Positions 1 through 5,818 of a stretch of DNA of 7,026 bases are shown here, in pieces. The notes beneath the pieces were generated by a model, which saw only the letters and a list, made by a program, of their open reading frames with translations, did no database searches and was not told where the DNA came from. The translations under genes and the position numbers were made by a program. Each line of letters starts with the position of its first letter. The first letter of the stretch is position 1. The stretch spans positions 1 through 7,026 of the forward strand of contig DMMK01000383.1 of the NCBI GenBank assembly GCA_003453085.1, written 5' to 3'. This DNA is from Verrucomicrobiales bacterium. GTDB taxonomy: Bacteria > Verrucomicrobiota > Verrucomicrobiia > Verrucomicrobiales > Verrucomicrobiaceae.

Positions 1-949
1 CACCAGGGCCGAGGCCCATCAGGCAGCCCCCGTCCTCGCCAAGCTCGGCCTCCCGGTCATGGCCGAAGCGACCTCCAATCTCTGGGGCCAGTGGCCTGAC
101 CGGCCTCGTCTGGATCACCTCCTCCATGTCGCTGCGGAATCCCATCTTCAGGCCCTGGATGTGCGGCAGATCATCCGCATCGGCGGCATCCCCACCGCAC
201 GCTGGTGGCGGGATCTGGAAAACCATCCCGAAATCCACATCACCAACATTTCGCGGCAGCCCTTCCCTGGACTGGCCAGGCAGGAAAAAGTGCAAACCCT
301 GCCTTGGTCATGCCTGCCAGGACTGGCCAAATTCCAGCTCCCGCCAGCCGTCCTGGCCAGCAGCGCACCCGATATCCAGGCCCGCCTGAGCGACCACCCG
401 CTGTCTGAGCCCGCCTGGATTCGCGAGCTGGCCATGCACATCCCCACCCAGGCCCAGGTCTTTCTCGGCAACAGCCTGCCGATCCGCGAATTCAATCTCG
501 GTGTCAGTTCCGTTCAGCCGGAAATCGAGTTCTTTGCCAATCGCGGTGCCAATGGCATTGACGGCGTGGTTTCCACCTGGCTGGGCACCAGCGCCATCGT
601 CCGCGAAAGCTGGCTGATCATCGGCGACCTCAGCGCCATGTATGATCTCGCCGCCCCCTGGATCATGCCTCAGCTGCCCATTGGCAATCGCAAGCTCGTC
701 GTCATCAACAACGGCGGCGGCAAGATCTTCTCCCAGGTCTCCTCACTCCGCTCCCTTTCACGGCAGGCCAGGCACATCATTGAAAACCGCCATCGGGTGA
801 CCTTTGCCCCCTGGGCGCAAATGTGGGGGCTCGACTATGTGCAGGTCACTCATCCAGATCAGCTCGAAGATCTGCCGGATGGTCCCGTGCTCATCGAAAT
901 CCTGCCGGATGCGGACCAGACCGATGCCCTTTACACGGCGATGAAATAG
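1..949 (+). CDS. menD: MenD, 2-succinyl-5-enolpyruvyl-6-hydroxy-3-cyclohexene-1-carboxylate synthase (5'-truncated by window edge)
   Basis: This is the C-terminal part of the thiamine-diphosphate enzyme that joins isochorismate to 2-oxoglutarate (with decarboxylation) in menaquinone synthesis. The frame is open from base 2 with no start visible upstream of the ATG at 59, and the sequence before that ATG (LAKLGLPVMAEATS) reads as family sequence, so the ATG is internal. About 315 residues remain of a family that is usually 550-600. They cover part of the central domain and the cofactor-binding domain. Seen motifs: GNSLPIRE (nt 467-490), ANRGANGIDG (536-565), and the cofactor motif that runs from IIGDLSAMYDL (GD near 623) to VINNGGGKIFS (NN near 707). 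These match MenD rather than acetolactate synthase. The gene ends 20 bp before the stop of the convergent DUF218 gene. MenD implies menaquinone-based respiration. Upstream men genes would lie outside the window. Confidence 0.93.
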   Translation, partial: TRAEAHQAAPVLAKLGLPVMAEATSNLWGQWPDRPRLDHLLHVAAESHLQALDVRQIIRIGGIPTARWWRDLENHPEIHITNISRQPFPGLARQEKVQTLPWSCLPGLAKFQLPPAVLASSAPDIQARLSDHPLSEPAWIRELAMHIPTQAQVFLGNSLPIREFNLGVSSVQPEIEFFANRGANGIDGVVSTWLGTSAIVRESWLIIGDLSAMYDLAAPWIMPQLPIGNRKLVVINNGGGKIFSQVSSLRSLSRQARHIIENRHRVTFAPWAQMWGLDYVQVTHPDQLEDLPDGPVLIEILPDADQTDALYTAMK

Positions 950-956
950 ATCGCCG
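936..956. other. Perfect 7-bp hairpin over the menD stop codon
   Basis: CGGCGAT (936-942) pairs exactly with ATCGCCG (950-956) around the loop GAAATAG, which contains the menD stop TAG. The 20-bp gap to the convergent DUF218 gene leaves no room for a separate terminator. No T-run follows on the plus strand, so this is not a canonical intrinsic terminator. It may protect the mRNA 3' end or stall transcription between the two convergent genes. That role is inferred only from position and symmetry. Confidence 0.4.
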
Positions 957-969
957 CCGCATCTGTCCG

Positions 970-1746
970 TTACATCCAGCCCCGCCACTGATACAGGCGC
1001 GTGCCGATCCATTCGTGGAACCAGGAGTCAAAGAGCTCCAGGGAACCTGCGTAGGGCATGTGCAGCCAGTCCACCTCACCCACCCGGTGAAAGCTGCTCA
1101 TGTAATGGCAGGGGATGGGCAGGACCGGCACTCCCGCTTTTTTAAAGGTGGCCCAGGCACGCGGCATGTGATTGGCCGAGGTCACCAACAGCACTTTTTT
1201 CCAACCCCGTTTTTCCACCAGGTCAGCCACCTTCAGAGCCTCATCCCGGGTGTTGGCGCAGACGCCGAGGCTGATCTGCTCAAAGCTCAGCCGGGGGTAA
1301 TTCTGCAGGTTGGCAAAAACGGCATCCGCTTCAGATACGTACTGCCCTTCATGCTCATACCCTGCCCCGCCCAAAACAAGAACCGGCGCCACGCCTGAGA
1401 TCGCCATCGAAAGTGCAGTGGCCAGGCGATCCGCACCCCGCATCAGATGCATTCCCGTGGGTTCTTTGAACGAAGGCTCCACACCGCCACCCAGACAGAT
1501 GATGGCATCCGCTCCCGCCATTTCCTCCATCGTCGGCAGCTCATGCTGAGACTCCAGCCCCGCCATCAGCCAGGAAGGCAGCGCGGTGCAGGTGACGACT
1601 GTCAAAATGACCCACGCACAAACGGGCAGCAAAGACCAGCGCCACAGCTTCTTCCACAGCATCCTCAGCAGCCACGCCGTCAGCAGCAGCCACACCAGAC
1701 ACAAAGGCTGGAGCAGAAACAGGATCTCGCGCAGCACCGTGTTCAT
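970..1746 (-). CDS. ElyC/SanA/YdcF-like DUF218 membrane protein
   Basis: A 258-residue inner-membrane protein with a DUF218 (YdcF/SanA/ElyC-type) domain. Two hydrophobic segments near residues 5-30 and 36-60 anchor it, followed by the soluble domain. DUF218 features seen: DAIICLGGG (about residues 79-87), VLVLGGAG (about 121-128), the acidic VSEADAVF helix, NTRDEA (about 164-169), and LLVTSANHMPRAWATFKKAG (about 185-204). Length, two N-terminal membrane segments, the TSA-H-PRA motif and the C-terminal tryptophan-rich helix resemble E. coli ElyC, which affects undecaprenyl carrier use and cell-envelope synthesis. The exact biochemical role of the family is unsettled, so no symbol is given. The ATG at 1746 shares one base with the mazG stop (TGATG) and has no Shine-Dalgarno, which suggests translational coupling to mazG. 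It converges on menD. Confidence 0.85.
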   Translation of the reverse strand: MNTVLREILFLLQPLCLVWLLLTAWLLRMLWKKLWRWSLLPVCAWVILTVVTCTALPSWLMAGLESQHELPTMEEMAGADAIICLGGGVEPSFKEPTGMHLMRGADRLATALSMAISGVAPVLVLGGAGYEHEGQYVSEADAVFANLQNYPRLSFEQISLGVCANTRDEALKVADLVEKRGWKKVLLVTSANHMPRAWATFKKAGVPVLPIPCHYMSSFHRVGEVDWLHMPYAGSLELFDSWFHEWIGTRLYQWRGWM

Positions 1747-2537
1747 CAGGCTTGAGTCTGCTTTTTCACGGTGTCCCAGGCCGCATCCATTTCCGCCAAG
1801 GTCGCCTCGCCCAGCTTCTTGCCTTCAGCGGTCAGGGCGGACTCCACCTGATGAAATCGGCGAACAAACTTTTCGTTAGCCGCAGCCAGCGCAGCCTCAG
1901 ATTCCACTCCTAGCTTGCGCGCCAGATTGACCACGCTGAAGAGCAGGTCCCCCAGCTCCTCTTCAATGGCCGCCGTCTGGCCAGCGGAGACAGCCTCTTC
2001 CAGTTCGGCAGCCTCCTCGCGGATCTTGCCAAACACGGGTGCGACATCCGGCCAGTCAAAGCCCACACGGGCCGCCTTCTTTTGCAGTTTCTGCGCACGC
2101 ATCAGGGCTGGCAGCCCGCCGCCCACGCCATGCAGGTGGCCTTCCTTTTGGGTGCCCTTTTCCTGTCGCTTGATGGCATCCCACTGCGTCAGCACTGCGG
2201 CCGAATCATTCGCACTGGCATCGCCAAACACATGCGGGTGGCGGCGGATCAGTTTCTCCGTCAGCCCCGTGGCCACGGCATCCAGGTCAAAGGTGCCTGC
2301 CCCGGCCGCGATTTCCGCATGGCGCACGGGCTGCAGCAGCAGATCGCCCAGTTCATCGCACATCTGCGCCGGATCCCCGCTGCGGATGGCATCCACCACT
2401 TCATAGGCCTCCTCCAGCACATGCGGGATCAGCGTTTCGTGCGTCTGTTCCTGGTCCCATGGGCAGCCGCCTGGGGCGCGCAGACGGTGCACAACGTAAC
2501 GCAGACGGGTCATGGGATCTGGGTGATCAAGGCTCAT
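1746..2537 (-). CDS. mazG: MazG nucleoside triphosphate pyrophosphohydrolase
   Basis: A house-cleaning enzyme that hydrolyses (d)NTPs to the monophosphate and pyrophosphate. It has tandem MazG domains in the order known from E. coli. Numbered from the chosen start, domain 1 has GCPWDQEQT (24-32), the metal-binding EEAYEVVDAI (42-51) and DELGDLL (61-67), then RRHPHVFGD. The linker LPALMRAQKLQKKAARVGFDW leads to domain 2 with EEAAELEEA and EELGDLLFSVVNLAR. The ATG at 2537 gives 263 residues, which equals E. coli MazG as I recall it, and puts the family-typical MTRLRYVVHRLRAPGGCPWD near the N-terminus. An in-frame start at 2630 would add 31 unconserved residues and leave only 32 bp to trxA. A GAAGGA sits directly against the ATG with no spacer, too close for normal use. 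The next gene starts on the last base of this stop codon. Confidence 0.95.
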   Translation of the reverse strand: MSLDHPDPMTRLRYVVHRLRAPGGCPWDQEQTHETLIPHVLEEAYEVVDAIRSGDPAQMCDELGDLLLQPVRHAEIAAGAGTFDLDAVATGLTEKLIRRHPHVFGDASANDSAAVLTQWDAIKRQEKGTQKEGHLHGVGGGLPALMRAQKLQKKAARVGFDWPDVAPVFGKIREEAAELEEAVSAGQTAAIEEELGDLLFSVVNLARKLGVESEAALAAANEKFVRRFHQVESALTAEGKKLGEATLAEMDAAWDTVKKQTQA

Positions 2538-2662
2538 TCCTTCACGCGATAGCTGCAAAAGCGCCGGATGAAACGTGAAAATGATTGATTCACGGACGTG
2601 TGCGCCTACCTCATGCATCGTCAGAGCCACCCCTTCCGTAACCTTTTCAACCCTTTCTACCT
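2538..2662. promoter_or_regulatory. Divergent mazG/trxA promoter region with CGTGAA/TTCACG inverted repeat
   Basis: This 125-bp spacer must hold the promoters for mazG (-) and trxA (+). No convincing -35/-10 pair could be assigned for either. It has an inverted repeat, CGTGAA (2574-2579) and TTCACG (2589-2594), with 9 bases between arms, so arm centres are 15 bp apart. A third TTCACG copy lies at 2541-2546, just before the mazG start. This could be a regulator binding site, but the arms are only 6 bp and no regulator gene is nearby. The stretch just before trxA is pyrimidine-rich with no Shine-Dalgarno. Confidence 0.3.
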
Positions 2663-2992
2663 ATGGCCTCCGAAGCAGTCATCAATCTGAACGAATCCAA
2701 CTTCCAAACGGAAATCTCCAGCAGCACGGTCCCTGTCATTGTGGACTTCTGGGCTGAATGGTGCGGTCCTTGCCGGATGCTGACCCCCATCCTGGAACAG
2801 CTGGCCGCTGAAAAAGGCGCCGCCGTGAAGGTCACCAAAGTGAACGTGGATGAAAATCCAAATCTGGCCGCCCAGTATGGCGTGCGCTCCATCCCGATGC
2901 TGCTCTTCATCAAGAATGGCGAAGTGAAGGACACCGTCGTCGGTGTGCAGTCCAAAGACGCCCTTTCCCGCAAGCTGGACGCCCTGGCGTAA
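2663..2992 (+). CDS. trxA: Thioredoxin
   Basis: A 109-residue cytoplasmic disulfide reductase of classic thioredoxin length. The active site WCGPC is at residues 33-37 (redox pair C34/C37), inside VDFWAEWCGPCRM. The buried acid D28, the cis-proline P78 in RSIPMLLF and the late glycine in VVGVQSKDAL are all present, so it should be a functional thioredoxin and not a degenerate family member. There is no signal peptide or added domain. It is normally reduced by thioredoxin reductase and serves ribonucleotide reductase, methionine sulfoxide reductase and similar enzymes; none is encoded here. The ATG at 2663 starts right at the conserved fold (AVINLNESNF) and follows a purine-poor leader, so no ribosome site is visible. 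It appears monocistronic, as an intrinsic terminator follows 21 bp after the stop. Confidence 0.97.
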   Translation: MASEAVINLNESNFQTEISSSTVPVIVDFWAEWCGPCRMLTPILEQLAAEKGAAVKVTKVNVDENPNLAAQYGVRSIPMLLFIKNGEVKDTVVGVQSKDALSRKLDALA

Positions 2993-3013
2993 TCCGTTTT
3001 CAAGGTCTTCCCC

Positions 3014-3047
3014 AAAAGCCAGTCGCCGCAAGGTGGCTGGCTTTTTT
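3014..3047 (+). terminator. Intrinsic terminator of trxA
   Basis: AGCCAG (3017-3022) pairs with CTGGCT (3037-3042). A T:G wobble and CGCC/GGTG extend the stem, capped by a GCAA (GNRA) tetraloop at 3028-3031. A run of six T (3042-3047) follows. The A-run at 3014-3017 gives a weaker U-tract for reading from the other strand, so some bidirectional action is possible. Confidence 0.9.
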
Positions 3048-3065
3048 CATGCAACGAACCCGAAT

Positions 3066-3095
3066 AAAAAAGAGCGCCCCGAATGGGACGCTCTT
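3066..3095 (-). terminator. Intrinsic terminator of the ThuA-domain gene
   Basis: On the minus strand AAGAGCG (3095-3089) pairs with CGCTCTT (3076-3070). After one mismatch CCC/GGG continues the stem around a 4-base loop (3081-3084), and the hairpin runs into TTTTTT (3071-3066). The T-run is on the minus-strand side, so it serves the gene ending at 3131. Confidence 0.88.
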
Positions 3096-3109
3096 CTTCA
3101 CTTAAAAGA

Positions 3110-3124
3110 CTAACTTTGAGTTAG
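3110..3124 (-). other. Small hairpin directly after the ThuA-gene stop
   Basis: CTAAC (3110-3114) and GTTAG (3120-3124) form a 5-bp stem with a 5-base loop, six bases past the stop codon. On the minus strand it is followed by TCTTTT, a poor U-tract. It may be a weak first terminator or a 3'-end stabiliser ahead of the stronger hairpin at 3066-3095. Confidence 0.4.
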
Positions 3125-3130
3125 GCCAAC

Positions 3131-4105
3131 TTACTTCACAGGGCCAAGCTCAGCCTTCAGATTGCCGATTTCGGCATCGCCTTCGACAAGGCCCAGCGCC
3201 CATTTGATGCCACCCAGGATGTGCTCCTGATAGGTCTTGGCAATCTCAGGGGAGTTCTTGCGGTCCTTCGTGCCTTCTTTCCAGGTCGGGTCCCAGACGT
3301 CTTCACGATGTCCCAGGGAGGTGTAAAACACCTTGCCCTTGCCGAACTCTTTGCACCAGGACACTGGGTAATAACCAGGGGTGCCTTCATTCGGATGGCT
3401 GTTCAGGCCCATGAGGGCATGCACCTGCGCCGGATCATAACTTTTGAAGAGGTAGATCTCGTCAAACACGCGCCAGCCCGCAGGCACGGGCTTCGTGGCC
3501 GGGTGCGCAGGATCATGCAGTACAGGCTGCACTTCCACCTGGGCCTTGTGGGTTTGGAATTCACCGCCCAGCATGTCCACATAACCGCGGAAGGGATGGT
3601 AGGTGTCTCCACCGGAATGCATGGCCACAAAGGCTTTGCCGCCTTTGATCAGCTCAATAAAACCATCGCGGTCAGGAAACTGAAGATCCCCCGTGGTGTT
3701 GGCAAAGATGAAACCATCGTAGCCCTTGATCTTCTCAATGGCCATGTGCTCCGCCATGTAGGCTTTCACCTTGTCATTCCAGACCGCATTGGCGGTGTTG
3801 TAGTCAGCCAGGGCCTTGCTGTAGGCTTCCTGCTTGGCCTTGAAAGCCTCATCGGTTTCATTCGGCTTCTTTTCCGGGGCCTTGCCTGGATTCTTGGGCT
3901 GCCCCTCAGGCTGGTGGACATAGTCCACAGTGAAAGCTCCGGAGGACTTGCCCAGCTCCGCCAGCACCTTTTCGGCGGTCTCGATGGAGGAATGGCGGAA
4001 GCCTGTGGTCACAGTGACGACAAGCAGCTTTTTAGGGGCATCTGCCGCGTAAGAAGTGACGGCGGCCAGCACGGCCAGGAGGGTGAAAAACGAACGACGT
4101 ATCAT
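3131..4105 (-). CDS. Secreted ThuA-domain protein (trehalose-utilisation-like fold)
   Basis: A 324-residue exported protein with a ThuA (class I glutamine amidotransferase-like) domain. The start at 4105 gives a standard signal peptide, MIRR then a hydrophobic FFTLLAVLAAV core and a likely cleavage after SYA (residue 20). The in-frame ATG at 4135 would add ten polar residues before it and is less likely. Domain features: LLVVTVTTGFRHSSIETA (27-44), DGFIFANTTGDLQFP (130-144), KAFVAMHSGGDTYHPF (157-172), DMLGGEFQTH (177-186), FDEIYLFKSYDP (214-225), and WCKEFGKGKVFYTSLGHREDVW (250-271). A charged insert rich in K, E, P and A lies at about 65-120. ThuA proteins are tied to trehalose and keto-sugar metabolism, and secreted copies are common in Verrucomicrobiota and Planctomycetes, but substrate and reaction here are unknown. 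No sugar genes flank it. It has no Shine-Dalgarno, and its own terminator follows. Confidence 0.85.
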   Translation of the reverse strand: MIRRSFFTLLAVLAAVTSYAADAPKKLLVVTVTTGFRHSSIETAEKVLAELGKSSGAFTVDYVHQPEGQPKNPGKAPEKKPNETDEAFKAKQEAYSKALADYNTANAVWNDKVKAYMAEHMAIEKIKGYDGFIFANTTGDLQFPDRDGFIELIKGGKAFVAMHSGGDTYHPFRGYVDMLGGEFQTHKAQVEVQPVLHDPAHPATKPVPAGWRVFDEIYLFKSYDPAQVHALMGLNSHPNEGTPGYYPVSWCKEFGKGKVFYTSLGHREDVWDPTWKEGTKDRKNSPEIAKTYQEHILGGIKWALGLVEGDAEIGNLKAELGPVK

Positions 4106-4120
4106 AGAGTTGGAGTTGGA

Positions 4121-4148
4121 TTGACAAACACACAACGTGGGCTAAGTA
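4121..4148 (+). promoter_or_regulatory. Candidate sigma-70-type promoter for sugE
   Basis: A perfect TTGACA -35 box (4121-4126) is followed after 16 bases by a poor -10 candidate TAAGTA (4143-4148). Initiation near 4155 would place the transcript start about 15 bases before the first riboswitch hairpin. The -35 match and the spacing to the riboswitch support it; the -10 is weak. The site also lies in the leader of the divergent ThuA gene, whose own promoter I cannot place. Confidence 0.35.
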
Positions 4149-4169
4149 CCAAGCCTTACCACCACGGAC

Positions 4170-4216
4170 GCGAGGACGACCTCGCAGCTCCATTTTTCAC
4201 AGCAGGGACGACCCTG
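4170..4216 (+). promoter_or_regulatory. Guanidine-II (mini-ykkC) riboswitch
   Basis: There are two hairpins with identical ACGA loops. P1 is GCGAGG (4170-4175), loop ACGA (4176-4179), CCTCGC (4180-4185). P2 is CAGGG (4203-4207), loop ACGA (4208-4211), CCCTG (4212-4216). All stem pairs are Watson-Crick. A 17-base linker (4186-4202) joins them. Paired stems with ACGR tetraloops ahead of a sugE gene define the mini-ykkC motif, in which guanidinium binds in the loops and the loops contact each other. P2 ends 16 bases before the sugE ATG. The linker holds CCATTTT (4190-4196), complementary to the start region AAAATGG (4230-4236), a likely off-state pairing that ligand binding would break. No Shine-Dalgarno is present for it to act on instead. 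Confidence 0.93.
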
Positions 4217-4232
4217 GCAACACTTGTTTAAA

Positions 4233-4553
4233 ATGGCTTGGATCTATCTTTTGCTGGCGGGGCTCACTGAAATTGCTTGGGCCATTGGTTTAAAACATAC
4301 GTACGGCTGGACGCGACTGTGGCCCAGTGTCTTCACGGCCACTCTCATGATCGTCAGCTTCGGCCTGCTCTCCCAGGCGTTGAAGACCCTGCCCATCGGC
4401 ACCGCCTATGCCGTCTGGACCGGCATCGGCGCGGTGGGCACGGCGATCATCGGCATCGTCTTTTTTGATGAGCCGCGCACGGCCATCCGGCTCATCTGCA
4501 TCGCCCTCATCCTGGCGGGCATCATCGGGCTAAAGATGAGCTCGCCAGCCTGA
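4233..4553 (+). CDS. sugE: SugE/Gdx small multidrug resistance family guanidinium exporter
   Basis: A 106-residue inner-membrane protein with four hydrophobic helices, about residues 2-20, 30-48, 56-78 and 83-101. SMR proteins act as antiparallel dimers, and the Gdx branch exchanges guanidinium for protons. The essential membrane glutamate is E13 ([17 protein letters not shown]). The motif [22 protein letters not shown] and the ending GIIGLKMSS match SugE/Gdx closely rather than the EmrE multidrug branch. The ATG at 4233 gives the family-typical [13 protein letters not shown] start; a TTG three codons upstream (4224) is open but unneeded. The guanidine-II riboswitch just upstream independently supports guanidinium as substrate and expression on guanidine. 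The gene stands alone and ends 14 bp from convergent cinA, with no clear terminator between them. Confidence 0.95.
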   Translation: MAWIYLLLAGLTEIAWAIGLKHTYGWTRLWPSVFTATLMIVSFGLLSQALKTLPIGTAYAVWTGIGAVGTAIIGIVFFDEPRTAIRLICIALILAGIIGLKMSSPA

Positions 4554-4567
4554 TGCCGCAGCCCGCA

Positions 4568-5818
4568 TCACCCAAGCGGCAGGCCTTGAATAAGCCTGCG
4601 CAAAAGGTCCATCGCGGCCTGGGAAGTCAGTAGCTTGAAACGGTCGCGTGAGATGGGGTAAAAGAACTTCCGCACCACCGTCTCGCGCCCTTTTGAAGCC
4701 AGCCCGACATACACAGTACCCGCTGGCTTTTCCTCCGTGCCTCCCGTCGGTCCTGCGATGCCTGTGATGGAAATCGCGTAATCCGCCCCGGATGTGCGCA
4801 GGCACCCCTCGGCCATGGCCCGGGCCACCGGCTCGCTCACGGCACCATGCAATTGCAAAAGATCAGCCGAGACACCGAGATGCTTCTCCTTGGCCTCGTT
4901 CGCATAGGTCACAAAGCCATGACCATAAACCTTGGAGGAGCCGCTGACATCCGTGAGCCGACTGGAAAGGTAACCTCCCGTGCAGGACTCCGCCGTGGCC
5001 AGCCACTCCCCGCGCTCCGTCAGCAGCTGGATGATGACCTCTTCCAGCACGCGGCGGTCTTCGGACAAAATGTATTCGCCCAACCGCTCGCGCACGATCT
5101 GGGCTCCTGCCTCCACTGGACCGGCCAGCCCCGCCAGACGCACATCCACATCTCCCTTGCCGATGCAGTAACCCAGCTCCAGCCCCGCCAGGGCCTCCAG
5201 GTCTTTTTCCACTTTTTCCACGATCTCCGACTCGCCGATGCCTGTCAGTTTCAGATAGATGACCTGGCGGTTTTCGCCATCCGGCAAAAGCGCACGCAGG
5301 CGCGGTTCCACACAGGTTTCCACCATCGGCTTGATCTCACGCGGCGGCCCAGGCAGCAGAAAAATATGGCTGTGCCACCCACGGGCAGCACTCAGCTCCG
5401 CCGGAAAATACAGCCCAGGGGCCGTGCCATAGGCGTTTTCCAGCACTGTCGCCCCCACGGGAACCATGGCCTGGCGGAGGTTGGAGACGGCAGGCACCTT
5501 GTTGCGTTTGGCAAAGTAGGCGTTCAGCTGCTCCGTCACCCCGGCATCCTGGACGAGCGGCAGCCCCAGGAGCTCCGCAGTGGATTCACGGGTCACATCG
5601 TCATTGGTCGGCCCCAGCCCGCCGGAAACCAGCACCACATCCGCCCGGGCAGCCGCTTCCTCGATGGCTTCACGCACAGCCCCGCCATCGGGCACGATGG
5701 TCTGCCGGGCCACCTCGATGCCCAGGGCGGCCATTCGCTGGCCGATCCAGGCCGCATTGGTGTTGATGGTGTCACCGAGGCAGAGTTCGGTGCCGGTATT
5801 GACGAGTTCGAGGCGCAT
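4568..5818 (-). CDS. cinA: CinA, two-domain nicotinamide-nucleotide amidase / COG1058 protein
   Basis: A full-length 416-residue CinA. The N-terminal MoaB/MogA-like COG1058 domain (ADP-ribose pyrophosphatase in characterised homologues) shows NTGTELCLGDTINTN (7-21), VSGGLGPTNDDVTRE (64-78) and FLLPGPPREIKPM (153-165). A middle region with TGIGESEIVE follows, near 192. The C-terminal PncC domain, which deamidates NMN to nicotinate mononucleotide in NAD salvage, has TAESCTGGYLSSRLTDVSGSS (275-295) with the probable nucleophile S278. It continues with FVTYANEAK (302-310), where Y305 and K310 keep the E. coli PncC spacing, then GAVSEPVARAMAEG and ISITGIAGPTGG (349-360). Both domains look intact. 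The name reflects a competence link in some Gram-positives, but no competence or recA gene is present here. The ATG at 5818 starts directly at the conserved fold and has no Shine-Dalgarno. Confidence 0.95.
   Translation of the reverse strand: MRLELVNTGTELCLGDTINTNAAWIGQRMAALGIEVARQTIVPDGGAVREAIEEAAARADVVLVSGGLGPTNDDVTRESTAELLGLPLVQDAGVTEQLNAYFAKRNKVPAVSNLRQAMVPVGATVLENAYGTAPGLYFPAELSAARGWHSHIFLLPGPPREIKPMVETCVEPRLRALLPDGENRQVIYLKLTGIGESEIVEKVEKDLEALAGLELGYCIGKGDVDVRLAGLAGPVEAGAQIVRERLGEYILSEDRRVLEEVIIQLLTERGEWLATAESCTGGYLSSRLTDVSGSSKVYGHGFVTYANEAKEKHLGVSADLLQLHGAVSEPVARAMAEGCLRTSGADYAISITGIAGPTGGTEEKPAGTVYVGLASKGRETVVRKFFYPISRDRFKLLTSQAAMDLLRRLIQGLPLG

Noticed and set aside
1915..2552. Plus-strand open frames opposite mazG
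   Set aside because: Low-complexity Ser/Ala/Arg or His/Gln-rich translations opposite a well-conserved MazG; shadows.
2647..3054. Minus-strand open frames opposite trxA
   Set aside because: The plus strand encodes a complete thioredoxin with WCGPC, and the reverse frames run through its terminator hairpin.
4136..4166. CGTGG/CCACG pairing just upstream of the riboswitch as a third stem
   Set aside because: Only 5 bp, overlaps the candidate promoter and transcription start, and is not part of the two-hairpin guanidine-II architecture.
3221..4231. 336-codon open frame on the plus strand
   Set aside because: It lies antisense across the ThuA gene. The minus strand has a signal peptide and conserved ThuA motifs, while this frame has no recognisable domain; it is a by-product of GC-rich codon use.
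4224..4232. TTG at 4224 as the sugE start
   Set aside because: SugE proteins begin at M-W/A-W-I; the ATG at 4233 matches this, and the TTG adds three unconserved residues without a ribosome site.
4512..4548. Possible terminator hairpin at the sugE 3' end (CTGGCG/CGCCAG with inner TCATC/GATGA)
   Set aside because: It lies inside the coding sequence with large internal loops and no T-run on either side; likely a coincidence of codons.
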